Shown: piece by piece, positions 17,396 to 26,465 of the stretch | Numbering within the stretch: position 1 is the first letter of the stretch | How the letters are laid out: each line of letters begins with the position of its first letter | From: Verrucomicrobiaceae bacterium | Lineage (GTDB): Bacteria; Verrucomicrobiota; Verrucomicrobiia; Verrucomicrobiales; Verrucomicrobiaceae | Reading direction: 5' to 3' | NCBI GenBank assembly: GCA_016795465.1 | Contig: JAEUHK010000062.1 | Coordinates: forward strand, 86,124 to 150,123 | Length of the DNA stretch: 64,000 nucleotides | The notes under the pieces: generated by a model | Seen by the model: the letters and a program-made list of their open reading frames with translations, nothing else | The model's database searches: none | Told to the model about the DNA's origin: nothing | Position numbers and translations under genes: made by a program

Positions 17396-18025
17396 ATGAA
17401 ACGCCCTTGGAAAGACATCTCCGTGCCGCTGCGCGATGGCATGGTGCACTGGCCGGGTGATCCGGAGTGCCGCATCACGCGGGTTCACAAGATGGAGGAG
17501 GGCGCGGTGTGCAATCTCACGCACCTCTCGATGAGCGCCCACACAGGCACGCATATGGACGCGCCGCGGCATTTCGTGGCCGATGGCCTCACGATGGAGC
17601 AAATGCCGCTGGAGCCGGTGATCGGCCGCTGCCGCGTGATCGAGTTCGACGTGGAGAGCCAGATCACGGCGGATGATTTGAAGGCTCTGCGCCTGCTGCC
17701 GGGCCAGCGTCTGCTTTTCAAAACGCGGAACTCCTCGCGAAGCTGGGCGATGAGCGAGTTCGACAAGGACTTCATCTCCATCCGGGCGGATGCGGCGCAA
17801 CTCCTCGTCGATCTGAAGATCATGACGGTGGGCGTGGACTACCTGAGCATCGGCGGCTATGGCAAGGACGTGGTCGAAACGCATCAAATCATGCTCGGTG
17901 CCGGCATGTGGGTAATCGAAGGGCTGAATCTCGCGGCCATCAAACCGGGCTACTACGACCTCATCTGCCTGCCGCTGAAGATTGAAGGCGCGGACGGTGC
18001 TCCCTGCCGTGCGGTGTTGCGTTGA
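17396..18025 (+). CDS. Cyclase family protein (kynurenine formamidase-like fold)
   Basis: The 209-aa protein has the metal-binding signature HTGTHMDAPRHF (residues 49-60) of the cyclase/kynurenine formamidase superfamily and the usual MVHWPGDPE N-terminal motif. The central block TVGVDYLSIGGYGKDVVETHQIMLGAGMWVIEGLNL matches the conserved DxxS...H...L core. Members hydrolyse N-formylkynurenine, isatin or related amides; without kynurenine pathway neighbours the substrate remains open. It is cytoplasmic, with no signal peptide. Confidence 0.88.
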   Translation: MKRPWKDISVPLRDGMVHWPGDPECRITRVHKMEEGAVCNLTHLSMSAHTGTHMDAPRHFVADGLTMEQMPLEPVIGRCRVIEFDVESQITADDLKALRLLPGQRLLFKTRNSSRSWAMSEFDKDFISIRADAAQLLVDLKIMTVGVDYLSIGGYGKDVVETHQIMLGAGMWVIEGLNLAAIKPGYYDLICLPLKIEGADGAPCRAVLR

Positions 18026-18033
18026 ACGCAGCC

Positions 18034-18819
18034 TCAATGGCCGGCCAGCTTGCCATCGGCCACATGAACGGTGCCGCCGCGCACGGCGATGACCTCGCGG
18101 GCCTGCTCCACCGGCACATGACGCGGCGTAGTAGCGGGTGAACCCTGCGGCCGTGCCCAGCGAATGCCGTTCGCGATGACACGCTGCACATCGGGATGGT
18201 GATAAATGGGATACACCTCATGCCCGGGGCTGAAATAGAAGATTCGACCGCTGCCGCGAGTCCATGTCGCGCCACTGCGGAAGACCTCGCCGCCTTGGAA
18301 CCACGACACAAAGATCAGCTCGTCCGGCGTCGGGATGCCAAAGGGCTCGCCATACATCTCGGATTGCTCGATCTCGATGCAGTCGCCGAGTCCCGCGGCG
18401 ATGGGATGGCCCGGATTCACCACCCACACGCGTTCACGCTCGCCCGCCTCACGCCAGCACAGCGCACAGCTCGTGCCCATGAGGCGCTTGAAGAGCTTCG
18501 ACCAGTGCCCGGAGTGCAAAACGATCAATCCCATGCCCGCGAGCACGCGTTGCTGCACGCGCGTCACCGTTTCATCGAGCACCTGATCATGCGCCGCATG
18601 CCCCCACCATAGCAAAACGTCCGTTTCATCGAGAATCGCCTGCGAAACACCCTGCTCCGGCTCATCGAGCGTCGCCGTGCGGATGATGAAATCGTCATGC
18701 ACTCCCAAAACCTCCGCCAGCAGGCTGTGAATGCCTTTCGGGTACATGGCGGCCACCACGGGATTTTGACGTTCGTGCACAAATTCGTTCCAGATGGTGA
18801 CGCGGATGGGTGTGGGCAT
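18034..18819 (-). CDS. ThuA-like domain protein (trehalose-utilisation type)
   Basis: The 261-aa protein belongs to the ThuA-like class I glutamine-amidotransferase-fold family: [14 protein letters not shown] at the N terminus, [14 protein letters not shown], and [20 protein letters not shown]. These match proteins annotated as trehalose utilisation protein ThuA. ThuA of rhizobia is linked to 3-keto-trehalose metabolism; the role here is not defined. The start at 18819 is set by the conserved [12 protein letters not shown] beginning. It converges with the cyclase gene, with only eight bases between their stops. Confidence 0.85.
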   Translation of the reverse strand: MPTPIRVTIWNEFVHERQNPVVAAMYPKGIHSLLAEVLGVHDDFIIRTATLDEPEQGVSQAILDETDVLLWWGHAAHDQVLDETVTRVQQRVLAGMGLIVLHSGHWSKLFKRLMGTSCALCWREAGERERVWVVNPGHPIAAGLGDCIEIEQSEMYGEPFGIPTPDELIFVSWFQGGEVFRSGATWTRGSGRIFYFSPGHEVYPIYHHPDVQRVIANGIRWARPQGSPATTPRHVPVEQAREVIAVRGGTVHVADGKLAGH

Positions 18820-18984
18820 GGAGCTGATTGAAACGACCGCAATGAGGCGATCAAACGGGCATTTGAGCTTTAATCGCAAACCGCAAGCAGAGTGGGTACA
18901 AGTGTCGAAGGTCCTCACATCGCTCACGCTGAACCGCGAAAACGCCTTCCAGCGCATCTATGAGCAGCCGCTTTGAGGAGCACG

Positions 18985-20103
18985 CTAACATAAGCGACCG
19001 AGTGTTGTGCGACCGGGCGGCTCCGGCAGCACCATGATGTCTTCCATGGGGAGAGCATCTGGCTCCAGCCAATCATCGCCCAGATCGTTCTCATGGGGTT
19101 CAGGGTCATCCCGTGCGACACGGGACACTTCCTCGTTCTCCGCTTCCTCTTCGGGCGGCTCTACCGGTTGCTCTTCCGTGAGGTCCTCGTCGGCACTCGA
19201 AAGACCGGCAGCACCGGGCAAATCCGTCGGGGCGCTGGTTGGTTTGACCAGGTTTGACTGGGTTTGACTCTCCTTCGATGCAGCAGGCGGATTTTTCGTG
19301 CTGTCGCCGCCTTCCGTGGAAGCGGAAGCCGTCTTTGCGGAAGGAGCCATCTTCAACCAAGCCTCCGTTCTTTCGAGCAAGGTGGCATCGTCTGGCGTGA
19401 TCGGAATGCCGGCCTTGGCGTGGTATTTGATGCGGTCCGCCTTAATGAGTTCCTCATCCGCATGACCATAGAGGAGAGTGAGGAACTCGCGCAGTGCCTG
19501 CTCGGGATTGATCGCGTCCTGTGCCCGGAGTGCCCGCATGAAGGCCTGCGTCCACTCCCGCCACTGGGCGTGGGTGCGTTTCGTCTGCGCCTCCTGGGCC
19601 AGATGCAGCTCCGCCTTTTTGATTTCGAGCTGCTCGCACTCCAGCTTGAGACGGGCAGCGCTTTGGTCAAAGCGGCGCAGCGTTGCCACGGCCTCGTTCA
19701 GTTCCATCAGTTGGGCACGATGGCGCGGCTTGCTCCAGTCCTTCACCTGCATGGTGGTGGCGATGAGACTGGCAAAGCGCCCGGCCAGCAGGGCGGCCAT
19801 GCGATCCGGCAGTTGGGGAGAGGCCGCCTCCAAGTTATCGGCCTCCTCAGTGAGCAGGCGCAGTTGGGCCAGCCGCTCCTGCCTGGCCTCCCACTCCCGG
19901 AAGCCGCCCTGCCGCCACTCGGACAGGTTCTGCTTCAGGATCGGGCGGCCTTCAAACTCCCGCACCAGCACTTCCAGCACCTCCGGCAGAGTGTGCAGCC
20001 AGCGGAGCAGGGTTTCACTAGGCTCCCCATCCGCGAGGCGCTGGTTGAGCTGCTCGCGGATGGCCTTGGGCAGGCGGGCGATTTTTCCAATGCGTGCCTT
20101 CAT
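18985..20103 (-). CDS. Hypothetical protein, phage DUF3486-like N terminus
   Basis: The 372-aa protein starts MKARIGKIARLPKAIREQLNQRL and continues SETLLRWLHTLPEVLEVLVREFEGRPILKQNLSEWRQGGF. This is a small helical module resembling the Mu-like phage DUF3486 (terminase-small-subunit-like) N terminus and may bind DNA. A long charged alpha-helical middle (about 80-220) is followed by an acidic, Pro/Glu-rich disordered tail of about 120 residues. The start is four bases after the KTSC gene stop; an upstream ATG at 20139 would overlap that gene. It is the last gene of the WYL-led operon. Function is unknown. Confidence 0.65.
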   Translation of the reverse strand: MKARIGKIARLPKAIREQLNQRLADGEPSETLLRWLHTLPEVLEVLVREFEGRPILKQNLSEWRQGGFREWEARQERLAQLRLLTEEADNLEAASPQLPDRMAALLAGRFASLIATTMQVKDWSKPRHRAQLMELNEAVATLRRFDQSAARLKLECEQLEIKKAELHLAQEAQTKRTHAQWREWTQAFMRALRAQDAINPEQALREFLTLLYGHADEELIKADRIKYHAKAGIPITPDDATLLERTEAWLKMAPSAKTASASTEGGDSTKNPPAASKESQTQSNLVKPTSAPTDLPGAAGLSSADEDLTEEQPVEPPEEEAENEEVSRVARDDPEPHENDLGDDWLEPDALPMEDIMVLPEPPGRTTLGRLC

Positions 20104-20107
20104 GCGT

Positions 20108-20329
20108 TCAGAGGGAGTAGCGGCCACGGATTTTCTCATGGTAGTAGGTGCCGGGGGAGGAGGCGCGCAGCAGGCCGAGGAACACAGACTCAGGCACGCG
20201 GTAGAAGGTGTAAGGCCCGTGGTCCGGAAACCAGATGTAGAGCCTGCGATTGGCGGGATCGTAGTCCGCCGCCTTGATGGACGTGGAGTTCAGGTGGTAC
20301 ATGTGGCGACAGCTACCTGCCACCGCCAT
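20108..20329 (-). CDS. KTSC domain protein
   Basis: The 73-aa protein is nearly all a KTSC domain: NSTSIKAADYDPANRRLYIWFPDHGPYTFYRVPESVFLGLL...SPGTYYHEKIRGRY. These domains occur alone or fused to other modules and are of uncertain function. The start at 20329 is selected because a GGAAG motif lies about seven bases upstream; 20302 is an alternative. It sits between two unknown genes with gaps of 26 and 4 bases, consistent with one transcript. Confidence 0.8.
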   Translation of the reverse strand: MAVAGSCRHMYHLNSTSIKAADYDPANRRLYIWFPDHGPYTFYRVPESVFLGLLRASSPGTYYHEKIRGRYSL

Positions 20330-20355
20330 CCAGTCTTCCGAACGCGAAACGCTTC

Positions 20356-21342
20356 TTATTCGGAAGATTCGTCCTCCAGGCCTCTGGTCATCGCCTGTGC
20401 CACCTTCCAGCCTGCTGGGTGTCCATCTGGACTGCTTTTGTCCTGATTGGACTTCGCCTTCTTCAGCCCAAGTGCTTTCTGTCGATAATCCGCAAAGGCC
20501 TTGTCCTCGTTCAAAGGATACTCTTCCGGGCATTCGCCCACCTGGCGGATCAGCAGACGCATGTCGCGGTCCGTCCAATGGTAACGTGTCAGGAGAGGCC
20601 ACCAGTGGATGGCCAGTTGATCGACTTGTGGTCTTTTCAGCGAGCCCCATTTCTCGTTCGATTGTGCCTGGCCGATCAGGCCGAGTTCTGGTTTGCCGGA
20701 AAACCGGGTCGCCATCTTGCCGTGCCGGAACTGCCACCATGCTTTGCCGTTTGTATCCAGATTAGCATGATTACGCTGGATCAATCCGAGTTGGTAAAGC
20801 TCCCGCTGCTCCTGGGATGGCTGCAAAAGCCTCGGGGCAATGATCGCCGAGAAATGCGTATTCCAATGGATGATGGCTTCCAGCCATTCGGCCATGCGTT
20901 GGAAAAGATACCGCATCTTACGGAACAGCTCGTCTTGAGTCAGCGCTTGTTCGGCTCCGGCGGCGATACGTTCACTGATGGAAACTGGCTTTCCATACCG
21001 GTCCTCTAGCGTCACCAAGTTCAAGATGTGTTTGATGTGGGTACTTTCAGGAGCGTCACAGTTCGAGAAGCGCGAGAGGGCATTTAGAATGCCGCGCAAC
21101 TCATCCGGTCTAGCATGGCCGAAAATTCTGCGCCAGGATTCCCAGGCGATGCCGGTTTGAAGATGCCGCTTCCCACTCTTGTTCTCGGCATAGTGTTCCA
21201 CGGTGGACAGCGTCACATCCCCTACCCAAGCCTCGATCATGAAAGCGAGGAGGTAAAACGGATCCTGCTTCGCCTCGCCATAAGCATGGCATTCTTCCCA
21301 TGAAGTGAATGGTGGAAGGTTTTCGGGCTGTTCCATTTTCAT
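20356..21342 (-). CDS. Hypothetical protein in WYL-regulator operon
   Basis: I do not recognise this 328-aa protein. It is soluble, aromatic-rich and helical, with segments such as FTSWEECHAYGEAKQDPFYLLAFMIEAWVGDV, ESTHIKHILNLVTLEDRYGKPVSISERIAAGAEQ and IHWWPLLTRYHWTDRDMRLLIRQVGE. There is a Lys/Ser-rich tail and no signal peptide or clear catalytic motif. It follows the WYL regulator by 58 bases and precedes the KTSC gene by 26. ATG codons at 21342 and 21336 are both possible starts. Confidence 0.65.
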   Translation of the reverse strand: MKMEQPENLPPFTSWEECHAYGEAKQDPFYLLAFMIEAWVGDVTLSTVEHYAENKSGKRHLQTGIAWESWRRIFGHARPDELRGILNALSRFSNCDAPESTHIKHILNLVTLEDRYGKPVSISERIAAGAEQALTQDELFRKMRYLFQRMAEWLEAIIHWNTHFSAIIAPRLLQPSQEQRELYQLGLIQRNHANLDTNGKAWWQFRHGKMATRFSGKPELGLIGQAQSNEKWGSLKRPQVDQLAIHWWPLLTRYHWTDRDMRLLIRQVGECPEEYPLNEDKAFADYRQKALGLKKAKSNQDKSSPDGHPAGWKVAQAMTRGLEDESSE

Positions 21343-21400
21343 GGCATCAACGAATGAGTTTCTACGAACGTGAGCGTCCGCGCTCCCGTCTTTCTTCGTT

Positions 21401-22438
21401 TCAAGCATCCAGCATGGCGCGGGCCTCGGCGTGGACGGCGTCCCGGAGCTTCTTGGGCGACACGACTTTGGCGTGGCGGCCGAAGCCGAGCACCCAGCGG
21501 GTGATCTCCTCCATCCCGGCCAGTTCCGCGCGGAATTCGATCTCGCTGCCATCGTCCTTCAGCGGGGTGATCTTCTGGCTGCGGTGCCAGCGACGTTCGG
21601 CCACATAGCGGGCGGCCCAGCCGGTGAGGCGGATGCAGGCTTCAAAGCTCCCCGCCTCCGCACCGTAGCTCCACACGCCGAAGCCGCTGCTCAGGTGATC
21701 GCGGATGCTGAAGGAGGCATCGGCCACGAAGCGGTTTTTGAGCACCTCCAGGCCGCGGATGCGCTGGAGGGCAAAGGTGCGCCAGTCCCCGCGGGCCAGA
21801 TCATGCCCGATGAGATACCAGCCATTCATCACCTGGCCCACGTGGTAAGGCTGCACGCGGCGCAGCTCGCCCCGGCCAGCACCGCTCAGCTTGTGGTAGG
21901 AGAAGGCCACCTCCTGGCGGTTCAGCGTCGCGTCCAGCAGCGAGGAAAAGAGGGCCGCATCCACCCGCATCACCCCGGCATCCTTCACCGAGCAGGCGGC
22001 ATGCAGGTCCTGCCAGTGGATGGACACCGCCTCCGGGCAGGCCCCGGCGATCTTGTTGAGGCTCTCCGCCACCTGCTTGTAGAGAGGCGTGCCGCGCAGG
22101 GGCTCCAGTGCCTTCAGCGCCACAAACAGCGCCACCAGCTCGCCCCGGGAGAGCTGCATCGGGGCGAACTCGCTCACCGGCCGGGTGAAGTAATAGCCAT
22201 GCTGCTTGTCGTCATACTCCAGCGGCAGGTTCTTCATCACCTGCAGGTGCGTGATGTCGCGCTGGATGCTCTTCGCGGAGACTTCCAGCTCCGCCGCCAG
22301 CGTCTGGCAGTTCGGATACTTGCCGGAGGCGATGATGCTGATGATGCGGCCGATGCGCCAGTCCACCGTGCGGCGGACACCGAGGTGCGGAGAACTCTGG
22401 ACACGGGTTGAACGAGACAGGGAACGCGGGCGTGGCAT
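21401..22438 (-). CDS. WYL domain transcriptional regulator
   Basis: The 345-aa protein has an N-terminal DeoR-like winged HTH (about 25-85: RRTVDWRIGRIISIIASGKYPNCQTLAAELEVSAKSIQRDITHL) and a WYL sensor domain (VAFSYHKLSGAGRGELRRVQPYHVGQVMNGWYLIGHDLARGDWRTFALQRI). A C-terminal WCX-like segment follows. WYL regulators bind DNA and respond to ligands, possibly nucleotides, and are frequent next to defence systems including CRISPR-Cas. It is the first gene of the four-gene minus-strand operon and lies 1.45 kb from cas3 with opposite transcription. Confidence 0.88.
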   Translation of the reverse strand: MPRPRSLSRSTRVQSSPHLGVRRTVDWRIGRIISIIASGKYPNCQTLAAELEVSAKSIQRDITHLQVMKNLPLEYDDKQHGYYFTRPVSEFAPMQLSRGELVALFVALKALEPLRGTPLYKQVAESLNKIAGACPEAVSIHWQDLHAACSVKDAGVMRVDAALFSSLLDATLNRQEVAFSYHKLSGAGRGELRRVQPYHVGQVMNGWYLIGHDLARGDWRTFALQRIRGLEVLKNRFVADASFSIRDHLSSGFGVWSYGAEAGSFEACIRLTGWAARYVAERRWHRSQKITPLKDDGSEIEFRAELAGMEEITRWVLGFGRHAKVVSPKKLRDAVHAEARAMLDA

Positions 22439-22533
22439 GGTGGAGAGCTTAAGGATTCTGAACTAAAAAAGCACAAAAAGTTCGGGGTGTCAGCCAGCAA
22501 GTGTCCCACCCCCGGTGGCAGAATGCCGGCGTC

Positions 22534-22827
22534 ATGAGTCCTTCTCCCTTTCCCATCGGGCACCAGGTTGTGTGCCTGCATGATCAGTTTCAGGCCGCTG
22601 TGTTCGAAGTTTTCGACGCCGTGCCGAAGGCCGACCAAGTGTACACCATCTCGGAGATCTTTTGGGCGAAGGAGCACGGGACCGGACGGGACATGCTGAG
22701 CGTCCGCCTCGTGGAAATTCCGCCGATCAACCCAGGCTTCGGAGGCTTCTCCCTCTGGCGCTTCCGCCTGCTGGAGGACGCCGAGGCACTCGCCGCGCTC
22801 CAGCAGGCGCTCGCCCTCGCGGCCTGA
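22534..22827 (+). CDS. Small hypothetical protein
   Basis: The 97-aa protein starts MSPSPFPIGHQVVCLHDQFQAAVFEVFDAVPKADQVYTISEIFW. The VYTISEI...LVEIPPINPGFGGFSLWRFRLLE layout resembles small phage- or plasmid-encoded proteins with a beta-barrel-like fold that share the word YTI.EI and a terminal FRPL-like motif. The function is unknown. It is divergent from the WYL regulator across a 95-base spacer that may hold both promoters. Confidence 0.55.
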   Translation: MSPSPFPIGHQVVCLHDQFQAAVFEVFDAVPKADQVYTISEIFWAKEHGTGRDMLSVRLVEIPPINPGFGGFSLWRFRLLEDAEALAALQQALALAA

Positions 22828-23005
22828 GCCTCCATTTCAACACCAGCGGGCAGGAGTGCCCGCGCTCCTCTCTAACCAAACACCACGACCAAGAACCTCA
22901 TCAACCCAGACGGAAGACTCACGTCGTCCGCTGCACCCTGAAACAGCGGGCAGGAGTGCCCGCGCTCCTCCCGAACTACGAACTACGAACCACGAACCGA
23001 GAACC
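22828..23005. repeat. Spacer with two direct copies of the GCGGGCAGGAGTGCCCGC palindrome
   Basis: The palindrome lies at 22846-22863 and 22946-22963, exactly 100 bases apart, each followed by GCTCCTC. The last about 30 bases before the vWA start are a short-period repeat built from GAACTACGAAC/GAACCACGAAC words. No gene is evident. Confidence 0.8.
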
Positions 23006-23674
23006 ATGAGCAACGAAAAACACATCGAAATCGCCTACATCCTCGACCGCTCGGGCTCCATGCAGCCCATGCAGGAGCCCGCCGTCGCTGCCTTCAATGA
23101 CTTCCTCAAGGCCCAGCTCGCCGTGCCGGGCGAGGCGCGGCTCACGCTTGTGCAGTTTGACGACTGCTACGAGGTGCCTGTGGCCTCCTTGTGCCTTCAG
23201 GACGTGCCGCAGCTCACCGCCGCCACCTATGTGCCGCGTGGCAGCACGGCCCTGCTCGATGCCATCGGCCGCACCATCCGGGATCTCGACATCCGCCTGC
23301 AAAAGCTGCCGCCTGCGCACCAGCCGGCCAAGGTCATCCTCGCCATCTTCACCGACGGAGAAGAAAACGCCTCCACCGAATACAGCGCCAAACACATCAG
23401 CGACCTCATCCGCCTGTATCGGGATACGAAAGGCTGGGAGTTCCTCTTCCTCGCGGCCAACCAGGACGCCATCGCCAGCGCGGCGAAGATGAACGTCGGT
23501 GCCGGCCTCGCTGGAAACGTCGCCTTCAGCGCCAGTGGCATTCGCTCCACCGGCAAGGCGCTGGCCCGGAAGGTGCGGGCCTCCCGTTTGAAGGCCACCG
23601 GCCAGATGGACGCGGCCGCGACCGCCGATGACGCGAAGAGCCTCGATGAGGTGCTGCGGGAGGAGGAGAAATAA
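23006..23674 (+). CDS. von Willebrand factor type A domain protein
   Basis: The 222-aa protein is a single vWA domain with an intact MIDAS metal site: DRSGS at residues 14-18, Thr81 in GSTALLDAIG, and Asp117 in FTDGEE. A basic and acidic helical C-terminal tail of about 50 residues follows. It has no signal peptide or membrane segment, so it is probably cytoplasmic and mediates metal-dependent protein binding, as TerY-like proteins do. The start at 23006 avoids the repetitive upstream sequence. The position 214 bases upstream of cas3 on the same strand is notable, but a link with CRISPR function is not established. Confidence 0.85.
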   Translation: MSNEKHIEIAYILDRSGSMQPMQEPAVAAFNDFLKAQLAVPGEARLTLVQFDDCYEVPVASLCLQDVPQLTAATYVPRGSTALLDAIGRTIRDLDIRLQKLPPAHQPAKVILAIFTDGEENASTEYSAKHISDLIRLYRDTKGWEFLFLAANQDAIASAAKMNVGAGLAGNVAFSASGIRSTGKALARKVRASRLKATGQMDAAATADDAKSLDEVLREEEK

Positions 23675-23888
23675 GCAAGACCAGGGGACTTTGAGACCTG
23701 GAGACGGGAGATCAGAGAGTCCGTGGTCAGGAGTCCGTCTTTCGCATCCTTCATCGTCATGAAACCATCTCATCCTCTTCAGATGCTTGAAGCCACCCCA
23801 GAACGTCTCCGCGTGATGGCGGTGTGAATGGTGTTGAACTTCTACGAAACTAACCTGTGTTCATCCAAAACAAAGTTTAACCTGACCC

Positions 23889-26465
23889 ATGCAGTATTTC
23901 TGGGCCAAAACCCTCTCCAACGGCGATCCCGGCATCTCGGTGCGGGATCACTGTCTGAACGTCGGATGCGTGGCGGAGGCATTGATGGAACGGCTACCGC
24001 AGAAGGTGAAGGCTATGCTCCCGCGAGGGGCTGCGACATTGGCAGCTCTGCATGATGTGGGGAAAATCAGCGCGGGGTTTCAGTCAAAGTGCTCGATCTA
24101 TTTGCAGGACGCGGGGCTTTCTGATCGGGCCGCTGCGGAGCGCTGGGCCGATCCTTCGTTCACCGACCGTGACCATGCCAAAATCTCCCAGTGCTACATC
24201 GAGCCTCACCTGGGCCGTGCAGGGCGCTGGGCTTTCGCCGTGGGGGCGCATCATGGCACGATCTACACCCGGCTGGATGGCTTGTTTCGTCCAAAGGACA
24301 TTCCCGCATGTCGTGAATGGGAAAAAGAGGGCCGCGATACCTTGCTGGCGGAGTTCACGGCTCGTTTCGGTGCTTTGCCGACGGCGAAACCGCAGGAGGA
24401 CCATGAAGACCTCTGGCTGCTCGCGGGTTTGATTGCCGTCGCAGACTGGATGGGGTCCAACGAAGACTTCTTTCCGAACGATCGCGGACTCGGAGATGAA
24501 GCAAGTGCGCAGCGGGCCAGAGAGACGCTGGAGAAAATGCGCTGGGGAGGCGGCAAGATGCGTTCGCATTCGTTCTCGGCTCTGTTTGGCGATAAGCCGC
24601 CTTATCCCCTGCAAGAGGCCATCCATGAGCAGGCGCAGCGGCCAGGGCTTTACATTGTGGAAGGCCCGATGGGCTGCGGGAAGACAGAGGCGGCGCTTTG
24701 GGCCGCTCATCGGCTGCATGAGGCAGAGGAAAACACGGGGCTCTACTTTGCCCTGCCCACGCAGGTGACGAGCAATCGCATTCATCAGCGGGTGGAGCGC
24801 TTCTTGGCAAAGGCACTCGATGAACAGGCGAATTTCCGGCTCGCGCACGGGGCTTCATGGTTGAGTGACAAACAGGCCCTGCTGCTCCAGCCTGCGGATG
24901 CCGGTGACACTGAAAGCAGCGAGCACGTGCAGGAAGGGCGTTCCTGGTTTGCATCTGCCAAACATGCGCTGCTAGCACGCTACGGCGTGGGCACGGTGGA
25001 TCAGGCTTTGCAGGGCGTAGTGGCGGTGAAGCACTTCTTTGTGCGGCGCTTCGGTCTCGCGGGGAAGGTCGTCGTGCTCGATGAAGTTCACAGCTACGAT
25101 GTCTATACCGGCACGCTGATCACGCATTTGATTCGTGAGTTGCTGGCCCTGCGGTGCACCGTGATTGTGCTCTCCGCCACGCTCACGAAAGAACGCCGGG
25201 CCGAGCTGATCGCTGCCGCTGGTGGTGATGCAGAGGCCGTGCGCTCGCAGGCCTATCCGCTGCTCACGGTGGCTTGTGCTGGCGAGCCCTTGATCGAGCA
25301 AGCGGTGGAGCCTCCGCCGGAGCGGCACCTCACGCTGCGCTACTGTCACCTGGAGCCCCAGGAAGTTTTGCAGGAGTGCCTGCACCGAGCCGAGCAGGGC
25401 CAGCATGTGCTCTATCTTCGAAATACAGTGGCCGAGGCCCAAGATGCCTGCCGCATGGCTCAAGGCATGTCGCGGGAAGGTCGCGTGGAGATCGGCCTGC
25501 TGCATTCCCGCTTTCCGTTCTTCCGCCGGGAAGAGCTGGAGGGGGAATGGCTGGAGCGTCTCGGCACGCAGCGGGCGCTGGATGGCAAAGGCTCGCTGCT
25601 GGTGGCCACGCAGGTTGTCGAGCAGAGCGTGGACATTGATCTCGACTTCATCGTCAGCGATCTGGCACCGACCGACATGCTGCTCCAGCGCATGGGCCGG
25701 CTGTGGCGGCATGCACGCACGGATCGTTGCGGAGCCGTGCAGGAATTTTGGATCAATGCGCCTGTGCTGCCGGAGGATGCCGATGCCAACGCTTTGAAAA
25801 AAGCCCTCGGCAAGTCCGGCAAGGTCTATGCTCCCTATGTGCTGCTGCGTTCGGCGGAGGTGTTCGCTTCTCGCACGAGCTTGGTGCTGCCCACGCACAT
25901 TCGGCAGGTGCTGGAGGCCACCTATGGTCATCAGGCGGAGGAGACGGAGCCGTCTTCTTGGAAGGAGCTGCGTGAGGTACTGCGACAAGACCTCGAAGAA
26001 CAAAAAGCGCTCGCTGACTCCGCCACGAAGGTGCTTGGCCAGCAATCGCGAAAGGACGCCGAAGGCCTCCTCACCCGTCGGAATGGTGCCCCCACTCGCG
26101 ATCTCATTCTCCTGAGTGCCTGTGAACGAAAAGACGCCGACCACTGGCAGCTCACCGGACTCGATGGCGAAACCGTGACTGCCTCGGCGTTTCAATGGCG
26201 CTTCGATGTGGCAAAGCTGCTTTCCCGCCATTTGGTTCGAGTGCCGCGATACCAAGTGCCCCGCCAGGACATGCCACCCTGGCTCAAGCTGCACACGCAT
26301 GGCCCTACCTCCTTCGCGCTGGTGCAGATCGGCGGCGATTGCCTTTTCCCAGACGCGCAGGAGGACGGCGCACTGGCTTTTTGCCGGTGTCTCGGTCTCT
26401 ACGCCAAACCCGGAGCCAAACCCATTTACCACGAACCCGACGACGACGATGAATTTGACGACTGA
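23889..26465 (+). CDS. cas3: CRISPR-associated nuclease/helicase Cas3
   Basis: The 858-aa protein combines an N-terminal HD nuclease and an SF2 helicase, the standard type I architecture. HD features include His21, the ALHDVGK motif (His55, Asp56) and HH at 121-122. Helicase features include Walker A GPMGCGKT (259-266), DEVH (398-401), the LSATLT motif, and QRMGRLWRH. Cas3 is recruited by Cascade to a target R-loop, nicks the displaced strand and degrades DNA processively. It is the first gene of the cas operon and its end overlaps cse1 by 17 bases, so translation is likely coupled. Confidence 0.96.
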   Translation: MQYFWAKTLSNGDPGISVRDHCLNVGCVAEALMERLPQKVKAMLPRGAATLAALHDVGKISAGFQSKCSIYLQDAGLSDRAAAERWADPSFTDRDHAKISQCYIEPHLGRAGRWAFAVGAHHGTIYTRLDGLFRPKDIPACREWEKEGRDTLLAEFTARFGALPTAKPQEDHEDLWLLAGLIAVADWMGSNEDFFPNDRGLGDEASAQRARETLEKMRWGGGKMRSHSFSALFGDKPPYPLQEAIHEQAQRPGLYIVEGPMGCGKTEAALWAAHRLHEAEENTGLYFALPTQVTSNRIHQRVERFLAKALDEQANFRLAHGASWLSDKQALLLQPADAGDTESSEHVQEGRSWFASAKHALLARYGVGTVDQALQGVVAVKHFFVRRFGLAGKVVVLDEVHSYDVYTGTLITHLIRELLALRCTVIVLSATLTKERRAELIAAAGGDAEAVRSQAYPLLTVACAGEPLIEQAVEPPPERHLTLRYCHLEPQEVLQECLHRAEQGQHVLYLRNTVAEAQDACRMAQGMSREGRVEIGLLHSRFPFFRREELEGEWLERLGTQRALDGKGSLLVATQVVEQSVDIDLDFIVSDLAPTDMLLQRMGRLWRHARTDRCGAVQEFWINAPVLPEDADANALKKALGKSGKVYAPYVLLRSAEVFASRTSLVLPTHIRQVLEATYGHQAEETEPSSWKELREVLRQDLEEQKALADSATKVLGQQSRKDAEGLLTRRNGAPTRDLILLSACERKDADHWQLTGLDGETVTASAFQWRFDVAKLLSRHLVRVPRYQVPRQDMPPWLKLHTHGPTSFALVQIGGDCLFPDAQEDGALAFCRCLGLYAKPGAKPIYHEPDDDDEFDD

